A stretch of DNA of 64,000 bases from Lachnospiraceae bacterium (lineage in GTDB: Bacteria; Bacillota; Clostridia; Lachnospirales; Lachnospiraceae), in assembly GCA_017552985.1 (NCBI GenBank), contig JAFZNO010000103.1, positions 1 through 64,000 on the forward strand. The letters run 5' to 3'. The position numbers and the translations under genes are program-made. Each line of letters opens with the position of its first letter. Positions within the stretch are counted from its first letter, which is position 1. Below are positions 28,513 to 37,468 of this stretch, one piece after another. Below the pieces are notes generated by a model. The model saw nothing but the letters and a program-made list of their open reading frames with translations, was not told where the DNA came from and did no database searches.

Positions 28513-30189
28513 ATGCTCGAGATTGGCTCGCTTGTAGATGGAAAATATAAAATCTTAAATAAAGTGGGACAAGGCGGTATGAGCGTTGTTTATCTTGCCA
28601 TGAATGAAAAGGCAAATAAACAATGGGCCATCAAGGAGGTCCGTAAGGACGGCGTCTTGGATTTCGAAGCCGTGAAGCAGGGTCTTGTGGCGGAAACGGA
28701 CATTCTAAAGAAATTAAATCATCCCAATCTTCCCAGTATTATCGACGTGATTGACCAAGAGGATTCCTTTATCATCATCATGGATTACATCCAGGGAAAC
28801 TCTCTTGCAAAGGCGCTGAACGAATACGGCGCATTGCCCCAGGATAAGGTTATTGAATGGGCGAAGCAGCTCTGCGACGTGCTTGGTTACCTGCACAGCC
28901 GCAAGCCTCCCATCATATACAGAGACATGAAGCCGGCGAACGTTATGTTAAAGCCTGATGGCAACATTACGTTGGTCGATTTTGGTACGGCTCGTGAATT
29001 CAAGGAGAGAAACCTTGCTGATACCACCTGCCTTGGTACCATTGGTTATGCTGCGCCGGAGCAGTTTGGCGGCATGGGCCAGACGGACGGCAGAACGGAC
29101 ATCTACTGTCTTGGTGCGACTCTGTATCATCTTGTTACGGGAATGAATCCCTGCGAGCCACCCTATGAGATCAAGCCGATCCGCGAGATCAATCCGGCTC
29201 TTTCCGGCGGTCTTGAGAAGATCATCTTAAAGTGTACGCAGCGTGACCCGAATGACCGTTATCAGTCAGCAGAAGAGCTGATGTATGCGCTTGAGCACTA
29301 TGACGAGATCGATGACCTTCACAGAAAAAAACAAAAGAAAAAATTAGCAGGTTTTATCACGGCATTAGCGTTTTCAGTCATTTTTGCCATTACTGGCGTC
29401 TGGGGATATTTATCCGCGGAGCAAAAGAAGAAGGACAATTACGATTACATTCTGTTACATGCGGATAAAGTGGAGGATTATTTTGAGGCCATTGCCACGG
29501 ATCCCACGAGGACGGAGGCTTTTCTTGGTACCGACGATTACAAGGGATTGATTAATTTCCTGATCGCGGACGGAGAACTTACTTCAGAAGAAAACAGTCA
29601 CTTCACGAAATTTAAGACGGGCGTCGAGTCCAAGAACATCAGCGGCTATTCCGTGACGGTCAACGCCATGGACATAATGAAAAAAGAAAACCCGCCAGGA
29701 TGTGAGCAAGTGTGCTTTGAGATGGGCGAAGCCGTTTTGTTCTACTATAACGTAAACGTTGAGAAGGACAAATACGCGGCAGCGGCATACTGGTTCCAAA
29801 ATGCAAAAGAATCCTATCCCGTCGCAAAGCTGTATTGTGACATTAATGATTGTATTCAAAAGATCAATGCTTACAAAAAGGCGGAGCAGTTCGCAAAGTT
29901 GTCTGACGAGTATAAGAAGCTTTGGGAGCAATTGACCATACTGAAATCCGAAGCCACTAAATTTGACGAGGATATACAGGTTCGCGTGTGGAATGAGATC
30001 ATTAAGATGATCAATAACAATGCCTCAGAGTTTTGTGACGTGACACCCAAGGAAGAAGTCCTATCCATGATCAACGACATTAAGCAGGACTGTTCCAAGA
30101 TCACTAATACTTTCCTTCAAAACACGATAGAAGTATTAACGAAGAATATTGAAAATACGATCACAAAGGTTAATTCAGTGAAAAAATAA
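28513..30189 (+). CDS. Transmembrane Ser/Thr protein kinase
   Basis: 558 aa. Hanks-type kinase domain at 1-270: GQGGMSVVY glycine loop, Lys41 (AIKEV), YRDMKPAN with Asp138, DFGTA with Asp156, and GTIGYAAPEQF. One TM helix (about 279-297) follows KKQKKK, then a 260-residue outside domain rich in helices with no PASTA repeats. The unusual sensor part suggests it detects something other than muropeptides. YRD in place of HRD is common in bacterial members. Probable writer for ETTVL motifs in neighbouring proteins. Confidence 0.93.
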   Translation: MLEIGSLVDGKYKILNKVGQGGMSVVYLAMNEKANKQWAIKEVRKDGVLDFEAVKQGLVAETDILKKLNHPNLPSIIDVIDQEDSFIIIMDYIQGNSLAKALNEYGALPQDKVIEWAKQLCDVLGYLHSRKPPIIYRDMKPANVMLKPDGNITLVDFGTAREFKERNLADTTCLGTIGYAAPEQFGGMGQTDGRTDIYCLGATLYHLVTGMNPCEPPYEIKPIREINPALSGGLEKIILKCTQRDPNDRYQSAEELMYALEHYDEIDDLHRKKQKKKLAGFITALAFSVIFAITGVWGYLSAEQKKKDNYDYILLHADKVEDYFEAIATDPTRTEAFLGTDDYKGLINFLIADGELTSEENSHFTKFKTGVESKNISGYSVTVNAMDIMKKENPPGCEQVCFEMGEAVLFYYNVNVEKDKYAAAAYWFQNAKESYPVAKLYCDINDCIQKINAYKKAEQFAKLSDEYKKLWEQLTILKSEATKFDEDIQVRVWNEIIKMINNNASEFCDVTPKEEVLSMINDIKQDCSKITNTFLQNTIEVLTKNIENTITKVNSVKK

Positions 30190-30206
30190 TCGATGGAGGT
30201 GGCAAC

Positions 30207-30839
30207 GTGACGTACGATACTTATCGTCTAATCTTTTACGCGAGCATAGCACTAGCGGTTTTTTGTCTCCTTCTTGCAATTGCTTTGTTTTTCCTTTTGA
30301 ACATCCCGGCCGTGATCGGTGATCTCTCCGGAAGCACGGAGCGTAAGGCAATCGCCAACATCCGGAACAGGAATGAAAGCGGAGCAAACGGTTTTGGCGC
30401 TGGCATCCTTGAGATGGGAAACAGCAGCAACCTGTCGGGCAAGGTCCGGGACCTTAGCAAGGTGCGCGGAAATACGGACGGCATGGGTTTTGTAATTAAT
30501 ACTGCCAAGTTTAATACGAACGCTTTGGCTACGGAGGCCAGGGAATCCTATGAAACAACGCTGTTAACGCCGGAGAGTAATGAAACGACGGTGTTAGCCC
30601 AGCCGGGCAACGAGACGACGGTGCTTGGCAACGGCGGAGCATCACAGGAAACAACGGTGCTCAGTCCTTTTGATAATCCTGCCTCAGCATCAGGAAATTA
30701 TTACAGTACGGGCTTTGGCGAGACTGCCGTGCTGAATCAGGCTCCAATGCAACCGGCGGCAAGTACGCCGGAGATGGCCAGCCAGTTTGTTATTGAATAT
30801 GAGATTACGTTTATTCACACGGATGAAGTGATCGCATAA
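30207..30839 (+). CDS. Membrane protein with five ETTVL-type motifs (candidate kinase/FHA docking protein)
   Basis: 210 aa with GTG start and GGAGGT 6 bases upstream. TM helix at residues 10-33. The cytosolic tail holds ETTLL (116), ETTVL (126), ETTVL (136), ETTVL (148) and ETAVL (172); the first three are spaced exactly 10 residues apart. The same ETTVL pair precedes the FHA domain in the gene at 25723. By analogy with the phosphorylated ETT motif of GarA/OdhI, these are candidate pThr docking sites. No other domain is visible. Confidence 0.75.
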   Translation: MTYDTYRLIFYASIALAVFCLLLAIALFFLLNIPAVIGDLSGSTERKAIANIRNRNESGANGFGAGILEMGNSSNLSGKVRDLSKVRGNTDGMGFVINTAKFNTNALATEARESYETTLLTPESNETTVLAQPGNETTVLGNGGASQETTVLSPFDNPASASGNYYSTGFGETAVLNQAPMQPAASTPEMASQFVIEYEITFIHTDEVIA

Positions 30840-30848
30840 GGAGCAAAC

Positions 30849-31328
30849 ATGAAGAATTACGTAAAGCAATATCAGATTTACTTGAGTGTCATTTTGGGCG
30901 TGTTTTTTTGCTCTGCTTTTTCCCTGTCATTTATTCCTTGGATCAATCGCTTTCCAGAGAACGTGGAAACCAAGTTGGCATATTGCATAGCAAGCGTTTT
31001 TTGGCTTGGATTGATTTTGGGTCTAGTCATGGTTGGCTTGATGAATGGTAAGATGAGAAGGGCAAGAGCTAAAGTTTATTCTTCGCGTAAAATGAAGAGG
31101 CCCAGGCATTCAGGTTTTTTCACGTTCTCCAAAGAACCGTGGAAACTTGCCATTTATTTTGTCATTTGTACGGGAATCGTCTTATCCATTGCTGACTTGG
31201 TGAAAACTTTTATACCCACCAAGATCATGTTTCCGATTATTTCCGTGACGTATTTTGCGATGGTTCTTCACGGCATCGTAGACGGAAAGAACTTCAAAGT
31301 ATTTCAAATGCTTAAATCTGAAGGGTGA
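30849..31328 (+). CDS. Four-TM membrane protein, unknown
   Basis: 159 aa, TAAGGAG ribosome site. Four predicted TM helices (about 10-30, 43-63, 98-116, 123-143) with a strongly basic loop KMRRARAKVYSSRKMKRPRH. No family recognised. It lies in the operon between the ETTVL protein and two GT-C-like proteins. Confidence 0.65.
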   Translation: MKNYVKQYQIYLSVILGVFFCSAFSLSFIPWINRFPENVETKLAYCIASVFWLGLILGLVMVGLMNGKMRRARAKVYSSRKMKRPRHSGFFTFSKEPWKLAIYFVICTGIVLSIADLVKTFIPTKIMFPIISVTYFAMVLHGIVDGKNFKVFQMLKSEG

Positions 31329-31331
31329 GAG

Positions 31332-32732
31332 ATGAATGGAAAAAGGCTAATACCGTATTTATTCATTGTTCTGATGGGCGTGATAGTATTTCTGATCCCT
31401 ATTGGTTCAGCTGATGAATTATGGAATTATAATTTTGCGAAATGTATTTCCAAGGGTCTGTTGCCATATCGGGATTTTAGCATGGTTCCGACCCCGCTGT
31501 CAGCATGTTTTCCGGCGTTATTAATGTTATTGTTTGGAAGAGGGCTGATCATACAACGCATAGCAGCGTATCTATTAATCGTCTTACTTTTTTCCCTATT
31601 ATTTTACGTAAGCAATTTAATATACGAAGACGTCATTATGTCCATGATGCGTTCATTGTTTGCCATGGCTCTTTTGGTTTTAGTCTATCAATATGACTAT
31701 AATCACGTAATGATCTTAGAACTTTTGATTATTTATGCAGTGATTTTAAAGGATAAAGGACACTTCACCAGTCTTGTTACGGGATTCCTTTCAGGTTTGG
31801 CTATATTGATCAAACAGAATACGGGGGTCGCCGTTTTTGTGGTCAATGCAGTCATTTGTTTATTTTATGTTGTAAAAGGAAACGAGCGAAAAAAGTATTT
31901 ATTTCGCTTTATAATCAGTCTGATTCCAGGGATGCTGTTTTTAAGCTACTTGTGGATTACCCAAACGCTCGATGATTTTTGGGATTATGCTATATATGGA
32001 GTAACTACTTTCAAACAGAGAATATCTTTGGTTGATCAAATAAGGAATCATAGCGTTGTTGGTGTTTTCTTTCTTGCTTTTTTGTTTTGGGTAGGTGTTG
32101 CCGGCATTCGATGCGTGCGAGAGAAAGGAAATGCGAGGAGTAAGGAACTTTTCCTTTATGCATTAGCTGGTTTGAGTGTTGTTTACCCTCTGTGTGATGC
32201 GCCGCACATGATTGCGGGAGTTATTCCAATGATACCGGTATTGAGTATATTCGCACAAAAACGTTTAGGCGGATATGGAAGACTGGCAACAATCACAGCG
32301 GTATTGTGTATGTGCTCAATGGCTTTTTTTACGAAACTCCCAATACATGGTGAAATAATCTGCAGCATGCCAAATTATGAGGGGATGTACATTAAAAAAG
32401 ATTTAGAAGAATTATTGTGTGTTGTGAATGACTATGTCATGAAGAAAGAAGCCCAGCAGTTTAGAGTGCGTTTTGCAGATCAATCAGCGGCTTTTTTTAA
32501 TATTCCCATGGATACTTACGAAAAGAATTGGGATATGCTTAACATAGGTAATTTTGGTACCAATACAATTGAGGGCCTTTTGGGAGAGGATCACAATTAT
32601 CTGTATTTTGTCTATAGAAATGAAGAGGATTTAGGATTACAAAGTCATTTTGAATTGATTCATTACATAAAAAAACATTATGAAAAGATAGATGAGGTGT
32701 TATGCTTTGATGTCTACAAAAGTACAAATTGA
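31332..32732 (+). CDS. Polytopic GT-C-like membrane protein
   Basis: 466 aa, about 10 TM helices. A DE pair (SADELWNYNF) after the first TM helix matches the acidic motif position of lipid-linked-sugar glycosyltransferases of the GT-C fold (GT39/PMT-like). The C-terminal 100 residues are soluble. Predicted to transfer a sugar from a polyprenyl carrier outside the membrane, possibly to pilins or the large surface proteins; this target is inferred from position only. Starts 3 bases after the previous stop. Confidence 0.6.
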   Translation: MNGKRLIPYLFIVLMGVIVFLIPIGSADELWNYNFAKCISKGLLPYRDFSMVPTPLSACFPALLMLLFGRGLIIQRIAAYLLIVLLFSLLFYVSNLIYEDVIMSMMRSLFAMALLVLVYQYDYNHVMILELLIIYAVILKDKGHFTSLVTGFLSGLAILIKQNTGVAVFVVNAVICLFYVVKGNERKKYLFRFIISLIPGMLFLSYLWITQTLDDFWDYAIYGVTTFKQRISLVDQIRNHSVVGVFFLAFLFWVGVAGIRCVREKGNARSKELFLYALAGLSVVYPLCDAPHMIAGVIPMIPVLSIFAQKRLGGYGRLATITAVLCMCSMAFFTKLPIHGEIICSMPNYEGMYIKKDLEELLCVVNDYVMKKEAQQFRVRFADQSAAFFNIPMDTYEKNWDMLNIGNFGTNTIEGLLGEDHNYLYFVYRNEEDLGLQSHFELIHYIKKHYEKIDEVLCFDVYKSTN

Positions 32733-34215
32733 AAAAGAAACCTATATACTACATGGAATTGTGCTCTTGTCAGCGTTAGGGATTCTGATATTTTGTTTTT
32801 CCAGCGGCATCGGAGGGAATGATTTTTGGTGGCATGTAAAAGCTGGAGAGTATATTTGCAAATATTATACCGTGCCGACTAAGGATATATTTTCATGGGT
32901 GCGTTTTGAGGTGGAAATTCCATGGATCGCACATGAGTGGTTGTCAGAAGTGATTTTTTACGGACTCTTTCGATTCCTTGGTGTAATGGGTATTTTTTGG
33001 TTTTCACTTTGTGCGGCAGTTTTGATGCTGGTTCTTTTATGGAATCAGGCAAAGCCATATTTACAAGATAACATAGTAATCAGTTTGGCCTATTTTTGTT
33101 TTTTTTCCATTGTGGCAGTCGGCTTCTTTTATGGCAGACCCCATATATTTAGTTTCTTTCTGCTCTTTTTCGAATTAAAGTTTTTGTACTCTTTTTATGA
33201 GAACGACGGCGGAAAATCCATATGGTTTGTTCCGTTGATTGCCGTATTATGGAGTAATTTGCACGGCGGATCCTCCAATCTTACTTATCTGATCTGCATC
33301 ATGTTTTTGCTCGCGGGAATGTTTCCCATCTCTTTTGGCAGATTGGAAAGCAAGCGCCTTAGCAAGAAATCGCTGATGAAGCTTGGCGTTGTGACGCTTT
33401 GTACCATGGGCGGCATTTTTGTGAATCCCATCGGCGTGCAGGTGTTTCTGTTCCCATACATTAACATTGGGGACAAGCTTAGCATGATTTACGTCAGTGA
33501 ATGGCATGCGCCTGACGTAAAGGACATGAGTCAGCTCTTGCTTTACTTTTTCCCGATTCTCCTGATCAGCATGGGACTTATTATCGGCAAGCAAAAGATA
33601 CAATGTATCGATTTGCTGTTGATGCTTTTTTACGTATATCTTTTTATGAGGAGCGTCCGCTTTATTCTTCCGTGGTTTATCGTAGCAGATTTTTATGCTT
33701 TCCGGTATTTCCCGGAATGGAAGGTGGCAAAGATCAAAGCGAAGTCAGAAAAGATTGCGGCTACGGTCTTTTTGGGTATCTTGGGTGTTTTTTGTCTGGT
33801 AGGCATCGTAAAAACAGCTAAGACTTTGCAAGGCGGAAGCGTTGTGAAGCAGGTTATGACCCAGGAGGCGATCGAGGCCGTTCGAAAAGACAATCCGCAG
33901 AGATTGTATAATGATTATAATTTTGGAGAGGCTTTGATCCATGCGGAGATACCGGTTTTTTTTGATTCCAGGGCAGACATGTATGCCAAGACGGACGTCT
34001 TTGCGGATGGACTAAGCCTGTGCACGTTAAAGGGGATCAACAAAGAAGGAGACAGTGTGACGCTGGATGTTGAAAAGCTGATCGACAAGTATGACTTCGA
34101 TGCCTTTGTCATCTTAAAGGCGCGTCCGCTTTACGTTTATCTGACCAGTCATCCCGAAAAGTATCAGCTTGCATATGAGGATGAAGAATTGGGGTATTTT
34201 AGAAGGCTGGAATAG
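32710..34215 (+). CDS. Polytopic GT-C-like membrane protein with DFWWH motif
   Basis: 501 aa from ATG 32710 (GAGGTG 10 bases upstream; an earlier in-frame ATG at 32692 is possible). It overlaps the previous gene by 23 bases. GGNDFWWHVKAGEYI after TM1, VPTKDIFSW and IAHEWLSEV are signatures of a widespread bacterial membrane family with GT-C-like topology. About 10 TM helices, then a soluble C-terminal domain of 110 residues. It is last in the long operon. Confidence 0.6.
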   Translation: MSTKVQIEKETYILHGIVLLSALGILIFCFSSGIGGNDFWWHVKAGEYICKYYTVPTKDIFSWVRFEVEIPWIAHEWLSEVIFYGLFRFLGVMGIFWFSLCAAVLMLVLLWNQAKPYLQDNIVISLAYFCFFSIVAVGFFYGRPHIFSFFLLFFELKFLYSFYENDGGKSIWFVPLIAVLWSNLHGGSSNLTYLICIMFLLAGMFPISFGRLESKRLSKKSLMKLGVVTLCTMGGIFVNPIGVQVFLFPYINIGDKLSMIYVSEWHAPDVKDMSQLLLYFFPILLISMGLIIGKQKIQCIDLLLMLFYVYLFMRSVRFILPWFIVADFYAFRYFPEWKVAKIKAKSEKIAATVFLGILGVFCLVGIVKTAKTLQGGSVVKQVMTQEAIEAVRKDNPQRLYNDYNFGEALIHAEIPVFFDSRADMYAKTDVFADGLSLCTLKGINKEGDSVTLDVEKLIDKYDFDAFVILKARPLYVYLTSHPEKYQLAYEDEELGYFRRLE

Positions 34216-34246
34216 TTTTTGACGCGGAGAATGAATCTTATGAAAT

Positions 34247-34276
34247 GGGGGAAACGTAAAATTATACGTATTCCCC
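34247..34276 (+). terminator. Possible terminator of the Tad/kinase operon
   Basis: GGGGGAA-ACGTA (34247-34258) pairs with TACGTATTCCCC (34265-34276) with one bulge and a 6-base loop. The following TATTCTAT is only moderately T-rich. It is placed 31 bases after the last operon gene. Confidence 0.55.
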
Positions 34277-34283
34277 TATTCTA

Positions 34284-34334
34284 TGCACAAATGAGTGCAT
34301 AAATATGCATAAATGCAAGAATATTTCGCATAAA
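34284..34334 (+). promoter_or_regulatory. Phased TGCATAAA repeats upstream of the GNAT gene
   Basis: TGCACAAA (34284), TGCATAAA (34296), TGCATAAA (34306) and CGCATAAA (34327). The last three starts are 10 and 21 bp apart, so on one face of the helix. The core TGCATAAATATGCA (34296-34309) also resembles an arginine-repressor box (TGAATWWWWATTCA) with one change per arm. A possible -10 TATAGT lies at 34370-34375. Operator role is inferred. Confidence 0.45.
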
Positions 34335-34431
34335 CAATAAAAAGTACTGGACTTTTATGCAAAAAGTGTTATAGTATTCTCTAGGCGCCGTTTCGGAAGC
34401 CTTACTTTTGTATTTTAAAAATGAGGTAAAA

Positions 34432-34890
34432 ATGAAAAAGTACGAGATTCAGACAATGACAATTGATCACTACGAAGGCCTGCATGCACTGTGGATGACA
34501 ATCCATGGTTTCGGCATCCGGAGCATCGACGATTCGAGGCTTGGCGTAGAGAGGTTCTTAAAAAGAAATCCTTCCACGAGTGTCGTGGCTGTGTCGGAGG
34601 ACGGTTCCATCGTGGGCGGCATCCTTTGCGGACATGACGGAAGACGCGGATGCCTGTATCACGTGTGCGTGCGAGAGGATTATCGCCGGATGGGCATTGG
34701 CAAGGCCATGGTGGTATACTGCATGAATGCCTTGAAGGCAGAGCAGATCAACAAGGTCAGCCTGATCGCCTTCACGAAGAATGACGTGGGAAATGCCTTC
34801 TGGAACTGCATTGGCTGGACGAAGCGTCTGGACCTGAACTACTATGATTTCACTTTGAATGAGGCAAACATTACCGCATTCAACAAATAG
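34432..34890 (+). CDS. GNAT-family N-acetyltransferase
   Basis: 152 aa. Start at ATG 34432 (GAGGT 4-5 bases upstream). The acetyl-CoA pyrophosphate loop REDYRRMGIGKAM matches the R/Q-x-x-G-x-G/A motif of GNAT enzymes; TKNDVGNAFWNCIGW is the usual C-terminal motif B region. Substrate unknown. It resembles the small YpeA/RimI-like subgroup. The gene stands alone between the Tad operon and the HD-GYP gene. Confidence 0.82.
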   Translation: MKKYEIQTMTIDHYEGLHALWMTIHGFGIRSIDDSRLGVERFLKRNPSTSVVAVSEDGSIVGGILCGHDGRRGCLYHVCVREDYRRMGIGKAMVVYCMNALKAEQINKVSLIAFTKNDVGNAFWNCIGWTKRLDLNYYDFTLNEANITAFNK

Positions 34891-34935
34891 ACACTCGAGG
34901 ATTTCTTTCGATCCACCTTTTGACGGGAGTTTTTT

Positions 34936-36162
34936 ATGAACTTTTCCAAGTACTTAATGGATGATTTCCAAAAAGACGTGAATAAGACCATGGCGACGGT
35001 ATGCAGGATCGCATCCCTGTTGATGCTCCTGGTGATCGCACTGAATGCATTGGGCGTATTTGTCCTGGATTCCCGCGCGTATCCGTCACTGATCGCGTGC
35101 GTGATCGTTATGCTGTTTCCGACGCTGTATTATGAAATACTGCATCTGGACAGCCCGGGCATGCACTATATTTTTCTGACCGTAACGGTTTTGCTGTCCG
35201 GCATTTTGTACGTCATGTTTTCCTATCACGTGGTGATCATGCTGGTATTCCCTACCGTAATGGCGTGTCTTTACTGTGACAAGCGGGACGTGATCTTCAC
35301 GGAGGCCATCTCCGTCCCCGTCATCATCATTGCGCACCTTGGGGCGTATTACGTAAAGTATCTGGAGGATGAGCCGCTGCAAACGCTTTACCGGGTTGTG
35401 TTTTACGGCATGATCCCCCGGCTGATCGAATTTGTCAGCATTGCCGTTTTGTGTTATGGGATCACGGAGAGGATCCAGAAGCTGATCCGAAGTCTGGTAA
35501 AGAAGAACAATGAGCTGGTTTCCAACGAGCAGATGCTGATCGAGTCCCTGACGAAGGTCATCGAGCTGCAGTCCCAGGAGACGGGCGGTCACGTACGAAG
35601 AGTGTCTGAGTACACGAAGATCCTGTGCACGGCATGGGGCATGAGCCCTGAGATGGTTTGGATGGTATCCACGGCGGCAATGATGCATGACGTGGGTAAG
35701 CTGTACGTGCCGGCTGAAGTGACGGAGAAACCTGCAAGACTGACGGACGACGAATATGAGATCATGAAGCGTCACGTTTACTATGGCGAGAAGATGTTTG
35801 AGAATTCTACCGGTGAGCTGATGGAGATCGCAAAGATCATTGCCCTGCAGCACCACGAGCGCTATGACGGCAAGGGCTACCTTGGCATCAAGGGCGAGGA
35901 GATTGATTTCAACGCGAGATGCGTGGCCATCGCGGACGTGTTTGACGCGCTGGTGTCCTCGAGATCTTACAAGAGGGCGTGGACGCCGGAGGAAGCGAAG
36001 CGCCAGATCATTTCCCAGAAGGGAAGGCAGTTTGATCCGGAGCTCGTGGACATTTTTGTGGCTCACTATGATGAATTCCTGGAGATCTTCAAGAAGTATC
36101 CTGACGCGCAGGAGGAAGTTTTACTGACCGCACAGCATTGGAGACGAAGACGGGAGCATTAA
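34936..36162 (+). CDS. Membrane HD-GYP-type phosphohydrolase (variant GYP motif)
   Basis: 408 aa. About six N-terminal TM helices (residues 20-185), a short coiled coil, then an HD-GYP domain: ETGGHVRRVSEYT, MMHDVGK (HD pair), LQHHERYDGKGYLGIKGE, IADVFDALVSSRSYK. These enzymes hydrolyse cyclic dinucleotides, often c-di-GMP. Here the signature reads GKGYL in place of GxGYP, so the Pro is missing. It may be an active variant or have another nucleotide target. It lies upstream of argJ by 63 bases. Confidence 0.82.
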   Translation: MNFSKYLMDDFQKDVNKTMATVCRIASLLMLLVIALNALGVFVLDSRAYPSLIACVIVMLFPTLYYEILHLDSPGMHYIFLTVTVLLSGILYVMFSYHVVIMLVFPTVMACLYCDKRDVIFTEAISVPVIIIAHLGAYYVKYLEDEPLQTLYRVVFYGMIPRLIEFVSIAVLCYGITERIQKLIRSLVKKNNELVSNEQMLIESLTKVIELQSQETGGHVRRVSEYTKILCTAWGMSPEMVWMVSTAAMMHDVGKLYVPAEVTEKPARLTDDEYEIMKRHVYYGEKMFENSTGELMEIAKIIALQHHERYDGKGYLGIKGEEIDFNARCVAIADVFDALVSSRSYKRAWTPEEAKRQIISQKGRQFDPELVDIFVAHYDEFLEIFKKYPDAQEEVLLTAQHWRRRREH

Positions 36163-36225
36163 GGAGTGAAAACCTTCTTAATGCGTGAACAAGCGGATAA
36201 ATGAAGTGAAACGGAGGATAAGAAA

Positions 36226-37455
36226 ATGAGCATAAAAGAAATCGAAGGCGGCATTACCGCGGCTTTGGGATTTGAGGCAGCCGGAGTTGAGGCTGGCGTA
36301 AAATATAAGAACAGAAAAGACATGGCACTGGTGTATTCCACCGCACCCTGCAAGGTGGCGGGAACCTTTACCAGCAACGTGGTGAAGGCAGCCCCCGTGC
36401 TTTGGGATAAGAAGCTTGTGGAGACGGCGCCTTTCGTACAGGCAGTCGTAGTTAATTCCGGCATAGCAAACGCATGTACCGGCAAGCAGGGCATGGATGC
36501 CTGCGAGGCAGAGGCAAAGCATGCGGGAAAGCTCCTCGGCATTCCTGAGGCGGCAGTTCTAATCGGTTCAACCGGCGTTATCGGCATGCAGATGCCCGTA
36601 GACCGTTTGGAGGCCGGCATTGACAAGCTGGTGGCAGCAAAGGCAGGCACCCTCGAGGCGGGACTTGAGGCAGCCAAGGCCATTATGACCACGGATACCG
36701 TGCACAAGCAGATCGCAGTGGAATTTGAGGTTGGCGGAAAGAAGGCCGTGATGGGCGCAATGTGCAAGGGATCCGGCATGATCCATCCCAACATGTGCAC
36801 AATGCTTGGCTACGTATCCACGGACGTAAATATCTCCAAGGCACTGTTGCAGAAGGCCGTGAGCGCTGCCGTGGTGGATTCCTTCAACATGATCAGCGTG
36901 GACGGAGACACCTCCACGAATGACACGCTGCTTGTTCTGGCAAACGGTCTTGCCGGCAATGAGGAGATCGTTTCGGAGGGCGCGGATTACGAAGCCTTCT
37001 GCGAGGCTCTGAATTACGTGACGAAGTATCTTGCAAGAAAGATGGCAGGCGACGGCGAAGGCGCTACCTGCCTGTTCGAGACGAAGGTCGTAAACGCTGA
37101 CACGAAGCAGAACGCAAGAATCCTTGCGAAGTCTGTGATCTGCTCGTCCCTTAGCAAGGCGGCGATCTTTGGACATGACTGTAATTTTGGACGTTTCCTC
37201 TGTGCGCTCGGATACAGCGGCGTGCAGTTTGATCCCGATCAGGTGGATCTGTTCTTTGAAGGCAATGGAAAGCGCATTCAGGTCTTTGGAGACGGCGCTC
37301 CCAAGAGCTATAGCGAGGAAGAGGCCACCGAGCTTCTCTCAGCACCGGAGGTTACGGTGTACGTGGACATGCATGCGGGCGACCAGGAGGCCACCGCATG
37401 GGGATGTGACCTGAGCTACGATTACGTGAAGATTAATGCGGATTACAGAAGTTAA
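36226..37455 (+). CDS. argJ: Bifunctional ornithine acetyltransferase / N-acetylglutamate synthase ArgJ
   Basis: 409 aa. It transfers acetyl from N-acetylornithine to glutamate, recycling acetate in arginine synthesis. The self-cleavage and nucleophile motif GSGMIHPNMCTML is present, with Thr192 as the residue that becomes the new N-terminus of the beta chain. Usual ArgJ has ATML; here CTML. Good ribosome site (GGAGGATAAGAAA). First of four arg genes in biosynthetic order J-B-C-D. Confidence 0.95.
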   Translation: MSIKEIEGGITAALGFEAAGVEAGVKYKNRKDMALVYSTAPCKVAGTFTSNVVKAAPVLWDKKLVETAPFVQAVVVNSGIANACTGKQGMDACEAEAKHAGKLLGIPEAAVLIGSTGVIGMQMPVDRLEAGIDKLVAAKAGTLEAGLEAAKAIMTTDTVHKQIAVEFEVGGKKAVMGAMCKGSGMIHPNMCTMLGYVSTDVNISKALLQKAVSAAVVDSFNMISVDGDTSTNDTLLVLANGLAGNEEIVSEGADYEAFCEALNYVTKYLARKMAGDGEGATCLFETKVVNADTKQNARILAKSVICSSLSKAAIFGHDCNFGRFLCALGYSGVQFDPDQVDLFFEGNGKRIQVFGDGAPKSYSEEEATELLSAPEVTVYVDMHAGDQEATAWGCDLSYDYVKINADYRS

Positions 37456-37468
37456 TACCGCGTAAAGA

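Noticed and set aside
35086..36066. Minus-strand ORF (326 aa) over the HD-GYP gene
   Set aside because: His/Arg-rich antisense product of a real coding gene.
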